This document shows, in pieces, positions 44,473 through 54,765 of a stretch of 64,000 bases of DNA. The notes under the pieces were generated by a model. It searched no databases, was not told where the DNA came from, and saw only the letters and a program-made list of their open reading frames with translations. Both the position numbers and the translations under genes were made by a program. The stretch is from Cohaesibacter haloalkalitolerans (GTDB taxonomy: Bacteria; Pseudomonadota; Alphaproteobacteria; Rhizobiales; Cohaesibacteraceae). The DNA is taken from NCBI RefSeq assembly GCF_003574655.1, contig NZ_QNUM01000002.1:558001-622000 (forward strand). Direction: 5' to 3'. How positions within the stretch are numbered: position 1 is the stretch's first letter; the number at the start of each line of letters is the position of its first letter.

Positions 44473-45138
44473 TCAGGCATTCAGCCCTTGCTCATCCGCA
44501 GAGGAGACACTGTCTTGCCCGAGAGGGTCTTCCGATTGCATCTTCTCGCGGTATTTCTTCCAGCTGATCCGCAGCCACCAGGCAGCGGCGGCGGCAATGG
44601 CAAATGCCGCCACAAAGCCCATGCCATCATTGGCAAGCTGGGCCAGATCGGCCAGACGGTCTGCAAAGTAATAGCCAACCAGCCCATAGGCCGCAACCCA
44701 GCAGGCCGCTCCAAACAGGGATGCCAGCGAGAAATGCAACCATTTCATCCGTGCTGCCCCGCACAGATAGTTCATCCATGGTCCCACCGGGCTGGCCACC
44801 GTATGAGCGATCAGCACCGCCAGTACCCCGCGCTTGTTCAGAAGGCGTTCGGCGCGATTGACCATCGGGGCGACGCGGGCGGATTTGCGAAAGCGATCCA
44901 TGAGGCCAGGGCCCGCCAAATGAGCCACATGAAAGGCCATCTGATCGCCGAGCAGGAAGCCGACATAGGCCGCCGCCATCGCCGTGTAGAGGTCGATGTC
45001 ACCGGACGAGGCAAAAGACCCGGCAGCGATCATCAGCATGGAGCTGGGCAGAGGCACGGCCATGGCACCAAGCGTCAATGTCACGAAGATGACCCACAGA
45101 CCGTAGGTCGGAATAAGAGCGAGAATGGTGTCAATCAT
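44473..45138 (-). CDS. DedA-family membrane protein (VTT domain)
   Basis: A 221-residue polytopic protein with the SNARE-associated/VTT core: LGAMAVPLPSSMLMIAAGSFA, GFLLGDQMAFHVAHLAG and ARMKWLHFSLASLFGAACWV. DedA proteins act as undecaprenyl-phosphate or lipid flippases and influence membrane homeostasis. The start overlaps the stop of the upstream proline-rich protein gene by four bases, indicating translational coupling. The C-terminus is acidic and cytoplasmic. Confidence 0.88.
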   Translation of the reverse strand: MIDTILALIPTYGLWVIFVTLTLGAMAVPLPSSMLMIAAGSFASSGDIDLYTAMAAAYVGFLLGDQMAFHVAHLAGPGLMDRFRKSARVAPMVNRAERLLNKRGVLAVLIAHTVASPVGPWMNYLCGAARMKWLHFSLASLFGAACWVAAYGLVGYYFADRLADLAQLANDGMGFVAAFAIAAAAAWWLRISWKKYREKMQSEDPLGQDSVSSADEQGLNA

Positions 45139-45554
45139 GGCCCTTTCCGCTCCGCTGCGGGCTTTGGTGGTTTTGGAGGCTTTGGCGGCTTGGGTGGCTG
45201 TTGCTGTTTCTGCTGCTCGATGAACTCGACCTTGGCCTTGCGCACCCGGGCCTCCAGCTCGTTGAGCGAGATACCCATGCGGGCCGCGATTTCGCCGACA
45301 TGCACCCGACGGCCTTCGGTGTCGCCAATCCCCATGACATCAAAGATCACCTCGCGCGGCAGCTCGTAGCTCATGCCGACATAGCGCGGCGTCATCCAAG
45401 GCTCAAGGGCCTGATTGCGATGGGCAGGATCGTGAAAATATAGGAAGCGATCGACAAAGCGGACGCCAAAAAACACCAGCAGCACCAGCGCCAGAACAAA
45501 AACCGAAAGAGCAATCGGCTGTTCTTTCCAGAAATATCGCAAAGCCTTGAGCAT
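45135..45554 (-). CDS. Single-pass membrane protein with Pro-Lys-rich tail
   Basis: A 139-residue protein of unknown function. One transmembrane helix (about 15-37, LSVFVLALVLLVFFGVRFV) is followed by a soluble region (RYVGMSYELPREVIFDVMGI, EIAARMGISLNELEARVRKAKVEF) that looks like a small helical, possibly HTH-like domain, then QQKQQQ and four PPK repeats at the C-terminus. It sits between ccoS and the dedA-family gene and is coupled to the latter, so it may be a partner of the DedA protein. Confidence 0.75.
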   Translation of the reverse strand: MLKALRYFWKEQPIALSVFVLALVLLVFFGVRFVDRFLYFHDPAHRNQALEPWMTPRYVGMSYELPREVIFDVMGIGDTEGRRVHVGEIAARMGISLNELEARVRKAKVEFIEQQKQQQPPKPPKPPKPPKPAAERKGP

Positions 45555-45584
45555 TTTGCGTTCCTTTTCCCTAGCCGAAGGAGA

Positions 45585-45800
45585 TCACCCCTCCTTCAGT
45601 CCATCCCGACCTTTGCGGGTGCCTTTGGCGGACAGGATCCTGGCTTGTTCTTCCGGTTCGAGATCGGAATCATCCAGAATGCGATAGGCCGCGCCCTGCA
45701 GGTCTTCATATTGATTGGACTTCAAGGACCATAGAAAGGCAATGAGACCAAGTGCACCAAGCCCCAGGGCAATGGGAATGAGAAAGAACAGAACGTTCAT
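45585..45800 (-). CDS. ccoS: cbb3-type cytochrome oxidase assembly protein CcoS
   Basis: A 71-residue protein: one N-terminal membrane helix (MNVLFFLIPIALGLGALGLIAFLW) followed by the CcoS motif KSNQYEDLQGAAYRILDD. CcoS is required for cofactor insertion into CcoN. AGGAG precedes the ATG at 45800; a longer frame upstream lacks family resemblance. It is the fourth gene of ccoGHIS. Confidence 0.93.
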   Translation of the reverse strand: MNVLFFLIPIALGLGALGLIAFLWSLKSNQYEDLQGAAYRILDDSDLEPEEQARILSAKGTRKGRDGLKEG

Positions 45801-45902
45801 GTTGCTGCGGCTCCTGTGGTGCGTTACCCGGGGAAATGCCATGCGATGCTCTATTGGTAGCAAGCAGACAGGGTCAATGAAACGGGAAATTTGTAACCAA
45901 TG

Positions 45903-48170
45903 TTATCTGTCTGTGTCGCCCGCTGACCGGTCGGCAAGGGCTTCGTCGAAGCCGCCATTATCGGTGAACCACGGGTCGCTTCTGGCGCGGGCGCGCAGGG
46001 CATTGATGGTAACCACCAGCGAAGAACCGGACATGGCGAGCGCTGCAATCAGCGGCGTGACAAATCCGGCGATGGCAAAAGGCACCGCCACGATGTTGTA
46101 AAGGGTCGCCAGAAAGAGATTCTGTTCCATGATGCGGCGGGCGCGTTTGCTGATATCAAGAACCTGCAACACAGGCGCAAGCCTTTCGCCCAGAAACAGC
46201 GCATCGGCAGCAGCCTGACTGACATGGGCAGCGGTGACCGGTGACAGCGACACATCGGCACTGGCAAGCGCCGGGGCATCATTGAGCCCATCGCCGACCA
46301 TCATCACCCTCTTGCCCTTGGTCTTTTCAGCCTCGATGAGAGCGATCTTGTCAGTCGGGGAAATACCTGCGTGATAGCGCTCGATGCCCAACGCGTCGGC
46401 GATATCGCTCACGGCGCGGCGTTGATCGCCGGACAGGATCATCAGTTCGAGACCGCGCGCCTTGAGGCTGTCGACCACGGCCTTCGCATCAGAGCGCAAT
46501 TGTTGCTCGAGGGCAAAGACCACCGGTTTGCGCTCACCACGCCGGAAGGCGATCAGCGAGGCCTGCGGGTGGGCGTTGCGCACCTCGGCGGCTTCCGCAT
46601 GGGCAGAGCAGAAATCAATCGAGCCAAGCCGCAGCAATTCGCCTTCGTGGCTGACTTCAAGCCCCTTGCCCTTCTGTTCGGCCGCCTCTTCGAGTGGCCG
46701 CACGGTGCGATCCATAGCGGCAAGGGCAGCGGACAGTGGATGGCTCGAAGCCTTGGCAAGTGCGATGGCCAGCTTCAGGGTTTCTTGATCACAGGCATCC
46801 GGATTGACCAGACCTGAGGTCGGGCGGGTCAGGGTGCCGGTTTTGTCGAACACCACCAGATCGACCTTGGCGAAGCGCTCAAGGGCATCGGACCGGTTGA
46901 GCAGGACCTGATTGCGGAAGAGCGAACCCGATGCGACGACCTGCACTGCCGGAATCGCCAGCCCGAGCGCACAAGGGCAGGTGATGATCAACACCGAGAT
47001 GGCAATGACCAGCGAGGGCTGCCAGCCGATACCGTAGATCCACCAGCCAGCGAAGGTAATCGCTGAGGCCGTATGCACGATCGGGGCGTACCATTCAGCA
47101 GCCCTGTCGGCCAACTGGCGATAGCGTGACTTGGCCTCCATGGCATCATCAATGAGCCGGTTGACCTCATCGAGCAGGGTTCCCTTGGCCGCGGCGGTGA
47201 CCGAAATGGTCAGGGCGTTTTCGCCATTGAGCGTGCCGGCATAGACGGCATCACCTTCGGCCACCTTGACCAGCAGGGTTTCGCCGGTAACAAGGCTCTG
47301 GTCGATTTCGGAGGCACCCGAAAGGACGGTTCCGTCAACGGAGACGCGCTCTCCGGGCCGGACCAGCACACGGTCGCCGGGCTCCACCTTGGAGAGCGGC
47401 ACTTCGCGCAAGGCACCATCAGCGAACAGCTTCATCGCCGTTTCTGCCTTGAGCGCGGTGAGATTTTCTGCAAAGGCGCGGGTCTTCAGCCGCATCATCT
47501 GATCAAGCCAGCGGCCAACCAGAAGGAAGAACAGCAGCATCAGGGCACTCTCGAAATAGGCTTCCGCCTGATGCTGCACCGTTTGCAGCACCGAGAGGAA
47601 CAGCGCCAGAATGACCCCGATGGAAATCGGCACATCCATGTTGAGATGCCCCTTGCGCAGCACCCGCCAGGCGGAGCTGAAGAAGGGCTGACCGGCATAG
47701 GCGGCGGCAGGTAAGGTTATCACCGCCGACAGCCAGTGGAAGAAATCCCGCGTCTCGGGCGTGATGTCGGATACATTGCCCGACCAGACCGAGATTGACA
47801 GCAGCATCACATTCATCGCGGCAAAGCCTGCCACGGCAAGCGCCCGCAAGAGACGTTGGCCCTCGCGCTTTTCCTCGGTCTTGACGCGGCCGGGATCGAA
47901 CGGATGGGCGCCATAGCCCAGATCGGCCAGCCGCCTCAGCAGCTTCTCCGGATCGGTCTCCGCCGGGTTCCAGGTGACGGCTAACCGGTGGGAGGATAGA
48001 TTGACACGGGCGTTGCAGACCCCTTCCAGATCCATCAAGCCCTTCTCTATCCGCGTCATGCAGGCCGGGCAATAGATCCCCTCGACGGCCAGAGCGAGCT
48101 TTTCGCTACCGTCAGGCAGGCTCTCGGAAAAAGCCGACCAGTCGCGTTCGATGGTTTGATGTACGGTCAT
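45903..48170 (-). CDS. ccoI: Copper-exporting P1B-type ATPase CcoI/FixI
   Basis: A 755-residue P-type ATPase that delivers copper for cbb3 oxidase assembly. The N-terminal heavy-metal domain has CPAC near residue 34; the membrane CPC motif is in ITCPCALGLAIP; the phosphorylation loop is DKTGTLTRP; the hinge is GDGLNDAPAL. Eight membrane helices are expected. It lies about 17 bases after ccoH in the ccoGHIS unit. Confidence 0.95.
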   Translation of the reverse strand: MTVHQTIERDWSAFSESLPDGSEKLALAVEGIYCPACMTRIEKGLMDLEGVCNARVNLSSHRLAVTWNPAETDPEKLLRRLADLGYGAHPFDPGRVKTEEKREGQRLLRALAVAGFAAMNVMLLSISVWSGNVSDITPETRDFFHWLSAVITLPAAAYAGQPFFSSAWRVLRKGHLNMDVPISIGVILALFLSVLQTVQHQAEAYFESALMLLFFLLVGRWLDQMMRLKTRAFAENLTALKAETAMKLFADGALREVPLSKVEPGDRVLVRPGERVSVDGTVLSGASEIDQSLVTGETLLVKVAEGDAVYAGTLNGENALTISVTAAAKGTLLDEVNRLIDDAMEAKSRYRQLADRAAEWYAPIVHTASAITFAGWWIYGIGWQPSLVIAISVLIITCPCALGLAIPAVQVVASGSLFRNQVLLNRSDALERFAKVDLVVFDKTGTLTRPTSGLVNPDACDQETLKLAIALAKASSHPLSAALAAMDRTVRPLEEAAEQKGKGLEVSHEGELLRLGSIDFCSAHAEAAEVRNAHPQASLIAFRRGERKPVVFALEQQLRSDAKAVVDSLKARGLELMILSGDQRRAVSDIADALGIERYHAGISPTDKIALIEAEKTKGKRVMMVGDGLNDAPALASADVSLSPVTAAHVSQAAADALFLGERLAPVLQVLDISKRARRIMEQNLFLATLYNIVAVPFAIAGFVTPLIAALAMSGSSLVVTINALRARARSDPWFTDNGGFDEALADRSAGDTDR

Positions 48171-48187
48171 GGCAAAACCCTTGCCGA

Positions 48188-48715
48188 CTATTCGAGCGCT
48201 ATGGTTTCATTCGTCTGGAAGCGTGGCTGCCCGTCTTGCATGGCTTCGAGCTTGATACGCCAACGTCCCGGCTCAAGAGTGCCGATTTCGCCCTGATAGA
48301 CACCATCGCCAGAGGCGACGAGGGTCAGCTTGTGGTCGAAATCCTCGGTCACCACCCGGCCGACATTGGCCTCGACGGTCAGATCCGTCAGCGGCTTACC
48401 GTCCTTGTCCTTCGCCTCAAGAACAAGAAAGACACTCTGCTGGCTGCGCTTGAGTGCCATTTCCATGTGCCAGTCGCGCTCTTTCTGGGCTTCCGCTTCA
48501 GCCAGCGTCCTGTTGTAATTCTGGCTGGCCTGATAGGGGCTGTCCTCTACAACACCTGGCCATGTGGAGCGGGCATAATAGACAAAGAAGCCGTTGGCAA
48601 CAAACATCACCCCGAAAAAGCCGAACAGCCAGAGCAGCACATGCCAGCCAGTCAGTTTCTTTTCGCGTTTGCCAGATGATACTGCCATTGATCCTGCCTC
48701 TTGATCGATGCTCAT
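48188..48715 (-). CDS. ccoH: cbb3 oxidase assembly protein CcoH/FixH
   Basis: A 175-residue FixH-family protein with one N-terminal transmembrane helix (about 27-49, LLWLFGFFGVMFVANGFFVYYA) and a periplasmic domain beginning SPYQASQNYNRTLAEAEAQKERDW, typical of FixH. It works with CcoI and CcoG in oxidase maturation. Start codons at 48715 and 48688 are both plausible. Confidence 0.93.
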   Translation of the reverse strand: MSIDQEAGSMAVSSGKREKKLTGWHVLLWLFGFFGVMFVANGFFVYYARSTWPGVVEDSPYQASQNYNRTLAEAEAQKERDWHMEMALKRSQQSVFLVLEAKDKDGKPLTDLTVEANVGRVVTEDFDHKLTLVASGDGVYQGEIGTLEPGRWRIKLEAMQDGQPRFQTNETIALE

Positions 48716-48875
48716 TCGGATTTATCCTTAGCCATTATGCGCGTTGGTTGCCAGAAATAAAGAGAGGCTTTGGAGCAAGATCGTCCCGCGTGTTCCATTT
48801 TCGACACCAGATACCGGCATCGGCTGACACACGGGACTTCAAGCCAAAGCCCCTTCACCTTGTCTTCAAGACCCC

Positions 48876-50339
48876 TTATGGCGCCTTGAAATAGTCGGTC
48901 ACGGTCTGGGATTCTCCGGTTACGGTATCCTTGACGTTGAAGCCGATCTGCTGGGATTTGTCCAGTTTGGCCTTGGGTGGCGCAAAGACCTGAACACGCA
49001 GTTCCTTGGTGATGTCCTGATCGATCGGAATGATCATCGAATCCGGATCAGAGCTCTCGATGCCCACCGCCTTCATGGTGAAGCCTTCGGGCACACCGAC
49101 CAGAGACATTTCGAACTCCCTGTGGGTGGAAGCCTTGTTGATCAGGCGAATGGTATAGCCATTGCGGATCGCACCGTCAGAAAGGGTCACGAACAGCGGA
49201 TTGCGGTCATGCAGGACATTGAGATCGACCAGCTGACGATTGAGCAGCGTGTAGAGCATCAGACCGCTGACCAGAGAGATCATCGCTATATAGATGATCG
49301 TGCGCGGCCGGATAAAGCGGTAGATGCTGTCCTTGCCTTCCAGATGGCGCTGGATGTTGATGTCGGTGTCATAGTCGACCAGACCGCGCGGCTTGCCGAT
49401 CTTGGCCATGACACTGTCACAGGCATCGATGCAGAGGCCACACTGGATGCAGGCGAGCTGGGCACCGTCGCGGATGTCGATGCCGGTCGGGCAGACCGCG
49501 ACGCACTGGCCGCAGTCGACGCAATCGCCAGCGGGCAGCCCTTCCGAGGCACGGGCCTTCATTTTCTTCAGTGAGCCGCGTGGTTCACCCCGGTCACGGC
49601 GATATGTGACATTGAGCGCCCATTCGTCGGTGAGCGCGGCCTGAATGCGTGGCCACGGGCACATATAGACGCAGACCTGTTCACGCATGTGTCCGGCCAT
49701 GATGTAGGTTGTCGCGGTCAGGATGCCGATCCAGACATAGGCCACCATCGGGGCCTGTCCGAAGGCGAGCTCCTTGACCAGCGTCGGTGCATCGGCGAAA
49801 TAGAGTACCCACGCACCACCGGTCCACCAGGCGATCATCAGCCAGATGACATGTTTGGAAAGCAGCTTGCCAACGCGCTTGCCGGTCATCGGCTGGCGGT
49901 CTGCCTTCATGCGTTCACGACGGTCGCCCTCGATCCAGCGCTCCACCAGCATGAACAGATCCGTCCAGACGGTCTGGAAGCACATGTAACCGCACCAGAC
50001 GCGCCCGGCAAGTGCGTTCATCAGAAACAGACTGAGCGCGGCTAGGATCAACAGACCGGTAAGATAATAGACTTCCTGCGGCCAGATCTCGATAAAGAAG
50101 AAATAGAAGCGGCGGGCCGGGAAGTCGATCAGGACAGCCTGGTCAGGGGCATTCGGTCCGCGATCCCATCGCACGAAGGGCAGGAAATAGTAAATGCCGA
50201 GGGCAAAGATCATAAAGGCCCATTTGAAATTCCGGAACCGGCCCTTGACGCTCTGCGGATACACCTTCTTTGCAGTAGCATAGAGCTGCATGTCACCAGG
50301 GCTGTTGTCCGAGCTGGTCTCTGGGGCATCAACCGTCAT
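48876..50339 (-). CDS. ccoG: Cytochrome oxidase accessory protein CcoG/FixG
   Basis: A 487-residue polytopic protein with two [4Fe-4S]-type cysteine clusters (CVDCGQCVAVCPTGIDIR and CIQCGLCIDACD, about residues 275-315) between membrane segments, and a C-terminal periplasmic immunoglobulin-like domain. CcoG reduces Cu(II) to Cu(I) for CcoI. The N-terminal LYATAKKVYPQSVKGRFR is characteristic. GAGGAGA precedes the ATG. First gene of ccoGHIS. Confidence 0.95.
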   Translation of the reverse strand: MTVDAPETSSDNSPGDMQLYATAKKVYPQSVKGRFRNFKWAFMIFALGIYYFLPFVRWDRGPNAPDQAVLIDFPARRFYFFFIEIWPQEVYYLTGLLILAALSLFLMNALAGRVWCGYMCFQTVWTDLFMLVERWIEGDRRERMKADRQPMTGKRVGKLLSKHVIWLMIAWWTGGAWVLYFADAPTLVKELAFGQAPMVAYVWIGILTATTYIMAGHMREQVCVYMCPWPRIQAALTDEWALNVTYRRDRGEPRGSLKKMKARASEGLPAGDCVDCGQCVAVCPTGIDIRDGAQLACIQCGLCIDACDSVMAKIGKPRGLVDYDTDINIQRHLEGKDSIYRFIRPRTIIYIAMISLVSGLMLYTLLNRQLVDLNVLHDRNPLFVTLSDGAIRNGYTIRLINKASTHREFEMSLVGVPEGFTMKAVGIESSDPDSMIIPIDQDITKELRVQVFAPPKAKLDKSQQIGFNVKDTVTGESQTVTDYFKAP

Positions 50340-50780
50340 CTTCTGTCTCCTCGAAATGGTCTCCGGAATGACCTTCCCAGACCGGCCTCTCGCTGCCGGC
50401 TTCCTCTCAGATCATTCCCACCGCATTCCGACCCTTCAGTCAGCCTGCGGCCGGGTCCCGGGCTGGCCGTCATCGGTCCTTGCGGGACATGGTCTCCAAG
50501 TCTCTACCTCAACCCGGTCCTTCATGGAACTCCTCAGGGTTTTGTCATCAAGACTGAGAACCCAAAGTAATTCGCATGTGATTTACCAGTATTTGGCCAA
50601 AAAAATAGCCAGTCATTCTTGTTCTACAGAAGAGTGGCTGCAAATTTTAGGAAAAATACCGAGACAAATTGTCGCATAAATAGTATCCGCGACCGGGCAG
50701 GAAAAGGGGACTGGACGACATCGTCCATCCTCGTCCCATGAAACCGGGGGAGGCATGCCACCCCCGATCAAAGTTTCTTC
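50340..50780. other. Gap between ccoP and ccoG, with hairpins
   Basis: No gene was found in 441 bases. It holds a dyad TGGACGA-ca-TCGTCCA at 50712-50727 and a strong hairpin CGGGGG...CCCCCG at 50745-50766 (with inner GGCATGCC), placed directly after ccoP on the minus strand and probably its terminator. No FNR/FixK box was recognised before ccoG, so ccoGHIS may also depend on read-through or a different regulator. Confidence 0.45.
50745..50766 (-). terminator. Hairpin after ccoP
   Basis: CGGGGG and CCCCCG flank the self-complementary GGCATGCC with single T-T mismatches, giving a 9-bp stem. Only a weak T-rich stretch follows on the minus strand. Confidence 0.5.
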
Positions 50781-51656
50781 CTACTGGCCGCCGCCACGGG
50801 TGTGGACATAGACAGCCAGAGACTTGATCGTAACCGGATCAAGACGGGCTTCCCACGTCGGCATCACGCCCTTGCGGCCGTTGGTGATGGTCTCAACGAT
50901 CGTTGCGCGATCGCCACCATAGAGCCAGATGGCGTCTGTCAGGTTGGGCGCGCCCATTTCCTTCAGACCCTTGGCGTCCTCACCGTGGCAGGAGGTGCAG
51001 TTTTCCTGGAACAGGGTTGCCCCTTCTTCAAGATTGGCACCGGCCGAAGGCTCCTGACCGGAAATGGACAAGACATAGTCGGCGAGCGTCTGGATCTGCT
51101 CCGGCTCGAGGATCTCGTCACGACCGAAGGCGGTCATGTCGTTCAAGCGGGTGTCATCGTGGGTCGAGCGGATACCAAACCGGATGGTGGTATAGATATC
51201 CTCGATGGTGCCACCCCAGAGCCAGTCGTCGTCCAGCAGGTTGGGATAGCCCTTGCCGCCGGCAGCGCCGGATCCGTGGCACGCCGCACAGTTGTCACCG
51301 AAGGCCGCAGCCCCCTGCGCAACCGCAAACTGACGCAGGTCGTCATTGGCGAGGATCTCCTCGACAGTGGCGTCCTGCAGGCCAGCGCCCTGCTCCATGC
51401 GTTTGGCGATCAGGCTGTCATAGGCCTTGATGCCGTCTTCGCGGTTGGTATGGCCCAGATAGCCCTTGGTGTAGCTCGACACCATTGGCCAGGCCGGGAA
51501 CAACACCCAATAGCCAATCGCCCAGACGATACAGGCATACCAGGTCCACAGCCACCAGCGCGGCAGCGGGTTGTTGAGCTCCTTCAGGCCATCCCATTCG
51601 TGACCGGTTGTTTCTACCCCGGACAGGTGGTCTATATCTTTTTTGTGTTCACTCAT
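50781..51656 (-). CDS. ccoP: cbb3 oxidase diheme cytochrome c subunit
   Basis: A 291-residue protein: an N-terminal membrane anchor (about 33-56, PRWWLWTWYACIVWAIGYWVLF) and two class I cytochrome c domains with CAACH and CTSCH heme motifs. It accepts electrons from soluble cytochrome c and passes them to CcoO. The N-terminal HEWDGLKELNNPLPRWW is typical. Last gene of ccoNOQP, two bases after ccoQ. Confidence 0.97.
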   Translation of the reverse strand: MSEHKKDIDHLSGVETTGHEWDGLKELNNPLPRWWLWTWYACIVWAIGYWVLFPAWPMVSSYTKGYLGHTNREDGIKAYDSLIAKRMEQGAGLQDATVEEILANDDLRQFAVAQGAAAFGDNCAACHGSGAAGGKGYPNLLDDDWLWGGTIEDIYTTIRFGIRSTHDDTRLNDMTAFGRDEILEPEQIQTLADYVLSISGQEPSAGANLEEGATLFQENCTSCHGEDAKGLKEMGAPNLTDAIWLYGGDRATIVETITNGRKGVMPTWEARLDPVTIKSLAVYVHTRGGGQ

Positions 51657-51658
51657 TC

Positions 51659-51811
51659 TCAGTCCTCCCGCAGTGGCATCTGGGCTGCATCATCGAACCG
51701 CTTCTTGTTGGTGGGCCAGAAGGTATAAGCCAGCACACCGGCAAAGATCAGCACGAAATAGAGCAAGCCCCAGGTCTGCGCGAAGTTAGCCAAAGTTTCA
51801 TAGGTCGACAT
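51659..51811 (-). CDS. ccoQ: cbb3 oxidase small subunit CcoQ
   Basis: A 50-residue protein starting MSTYETLANFAQTW, with one membrane helix (LLYFVLIFAGVLAYTFWP) and a charged tail NKKRFDDAAQMPLRED. Size, sequence and place between ccoO and ccoP match CcoQ, which stabilises the CcoP association. Confidence 0.95.
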   Translation of the reverse strand: MSTYETLANFAQTWGLLYFVLIFAGVLAYTFWPTNKKRFDDAAQMPLRED

Positions 51812-51822
51812 GAAGCTGCTCC

Positions 51823-52581
51823 CTAGCGAAGGTCCGCCTTGTCATCATAGATCGAGAAATCGACCAAGGTGCCAAGCATCTGCAGGTAGGCAACAAGTGC
51901 GTCCATTTCGGTCACCTTTGCCGGATTGCCATCGAAATCCCGAACCGTGGGTTCGCGGGTCTGGTCGCCAATGGTCTGGCCATAGCGTTCCAGGAATGCG
52001 TCCACATTGTCGTCGTCAGGATTTGCCTGAGCCAGCATGTCGGCCTTGGCATTGGCAATCTGTTCATCGGTGTAAGGCACGCCCACCATCCGGTTGACCT
52101 TGAGGTCAGCGGAGATGTCTGGCACCTTGAGCTCCCTCTTGGTCAGGAATGGATAGCCTGGCATGACGGATTCCGGAACAACCGAACGCGGGTCCGTCAG
52201 GTGACTGACGTGCCAGAGATCGGAATATTTGTTGCCCACGCGCGCCAGATCCGGACCTGTACGCTTGGAACCCCACTGGAAGGGGTGGTCGTACATGGAC
52301 TCGGCTGCGAGAGAGTAATGGCCGTAACGTTCGATTTCGTCACGCATTGGGCGGATCATCTGTGAATGGCACAGATAGCAGCCTTCGCGGATATAGATGT
52401 TGCGACCAGCGAGTTCGAGCGGGGTATAAGGGCGCATGCCCTCAACCTTCTCGATGGTGCTTTTCAGATAGAAAAGCGGAACAATCTCGACCAGACCACC
52501 GATGGCAACCACAATCAGGATGCCAACGAGCAGCAGCATGGAGTGGCGTTCGAGAATGCCGTGTTTATTCATCAAAGACAT
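51823..52581 (-). CDS. ccoO: cbb3 oxidase monoheme cytochrome c subunit
   Basis: A 252-residue membrane-anchored cytochrome c. The N-terminal helix ([22 protein letters not shown]) is followed by the CYLCH heme motif in [17 protein letters not shown] and by MPGYPFL, which supplies the axial methionine. The start at 52581 has AAGGAG eight bases upstream; a GTG three codons earlier overlaps that site. Twelve bases after ccoN. Confidence 0.97.
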   Translation of the reverse strand: MSLMNKHGILERHSMLLLVGILIVVAIGGLVEIVPLFYLKSTIEKVEGMRPYTPLELAGRNIYIREGCYLCHSQMIRPMRDEIERYGHYSLAAESMYDHPFQWGSKRTGPDLARVGNKYSDLWHVSHLTDPRSVVPESVMPGYPFLTKRELKVPDISADLKVNRMVGVPYTDEQIANAKADMLAQANPDDDNVDAFLERYGQTIGDQTREPTVRDFDGNPAKVTEMDALVAYLQMLGTLVDFSIYDDKADLR

Positions 52582-52593
52582 GCCAACCACTCC

Positions 52594-54225
<1,632 letters not shown>

Positions 54226-54765
54226 CTTTCAGTCCCATCTGTGGCCCAAACCTCCCCATGAAGTCGGGCAACAGCACCATTGTAAAGTCACCTGACGACA
54301 CCCGGATGCCGGCAATTTCAGGTTGATCTTTGAGCACACTTCCCCCAAACGGGTTAAAAAACCCTAGGGATCGCCCTATTTTTACGCTTTGACTCATATC
54401 AACGGAAAGGGGGGGGGGCTGCGCCAATGTGCGACCAGTTGTCACAGTTAAAGCACGCATTGGTGCACGCTCTTGTGATTTATGTAAATTATTACAATTA
54501 CTTAATGTTGAGTGACCCGGCCTGTCCATTTGGTCGCATGCTGCTTAAGTGGCAGAAAAATATTCATGAGCCATGCACTTTATACACGGTTATCACAAAG
54601 CCTTCTGAGGCAAATGGAAAAATCAGGATCCAAAATGCCATTTCAGCTCGCCAAAAGGCTTATGTAGAATCACGATTTTCCTTTAGTCTCAACGAGATAA
54701 ACCGCAACCAAAATACTTCTTTTGCGGCACGCCGGGTTTTGCCGAGCCATGACAAACAGTCATGA
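54226..54765. other. Intergenic region upstream of ccoN, with G10 tract
   Basis: Between the AbrB-like gene's stop and ccoN there is no gene over 540 bases. Besides the FNR/FixK box it has ten consecutive G at 54409-54418. The part right of 54470 is AT-rich without recognised features. Confidence 0.5.
54389..54402 (-). promoter_or_regulatory. FNR/FixK-type box before ccoN
   Basis: TTGACTCATATCAA matches TTGA(T/C)-N4-ATCAA. It is centred 170 bases upstream of the ccoN start codon. A GANTC site (GACTC), the target of the cell-cycle methylase CcrM, lies inside the box. Confidence 0.75.
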
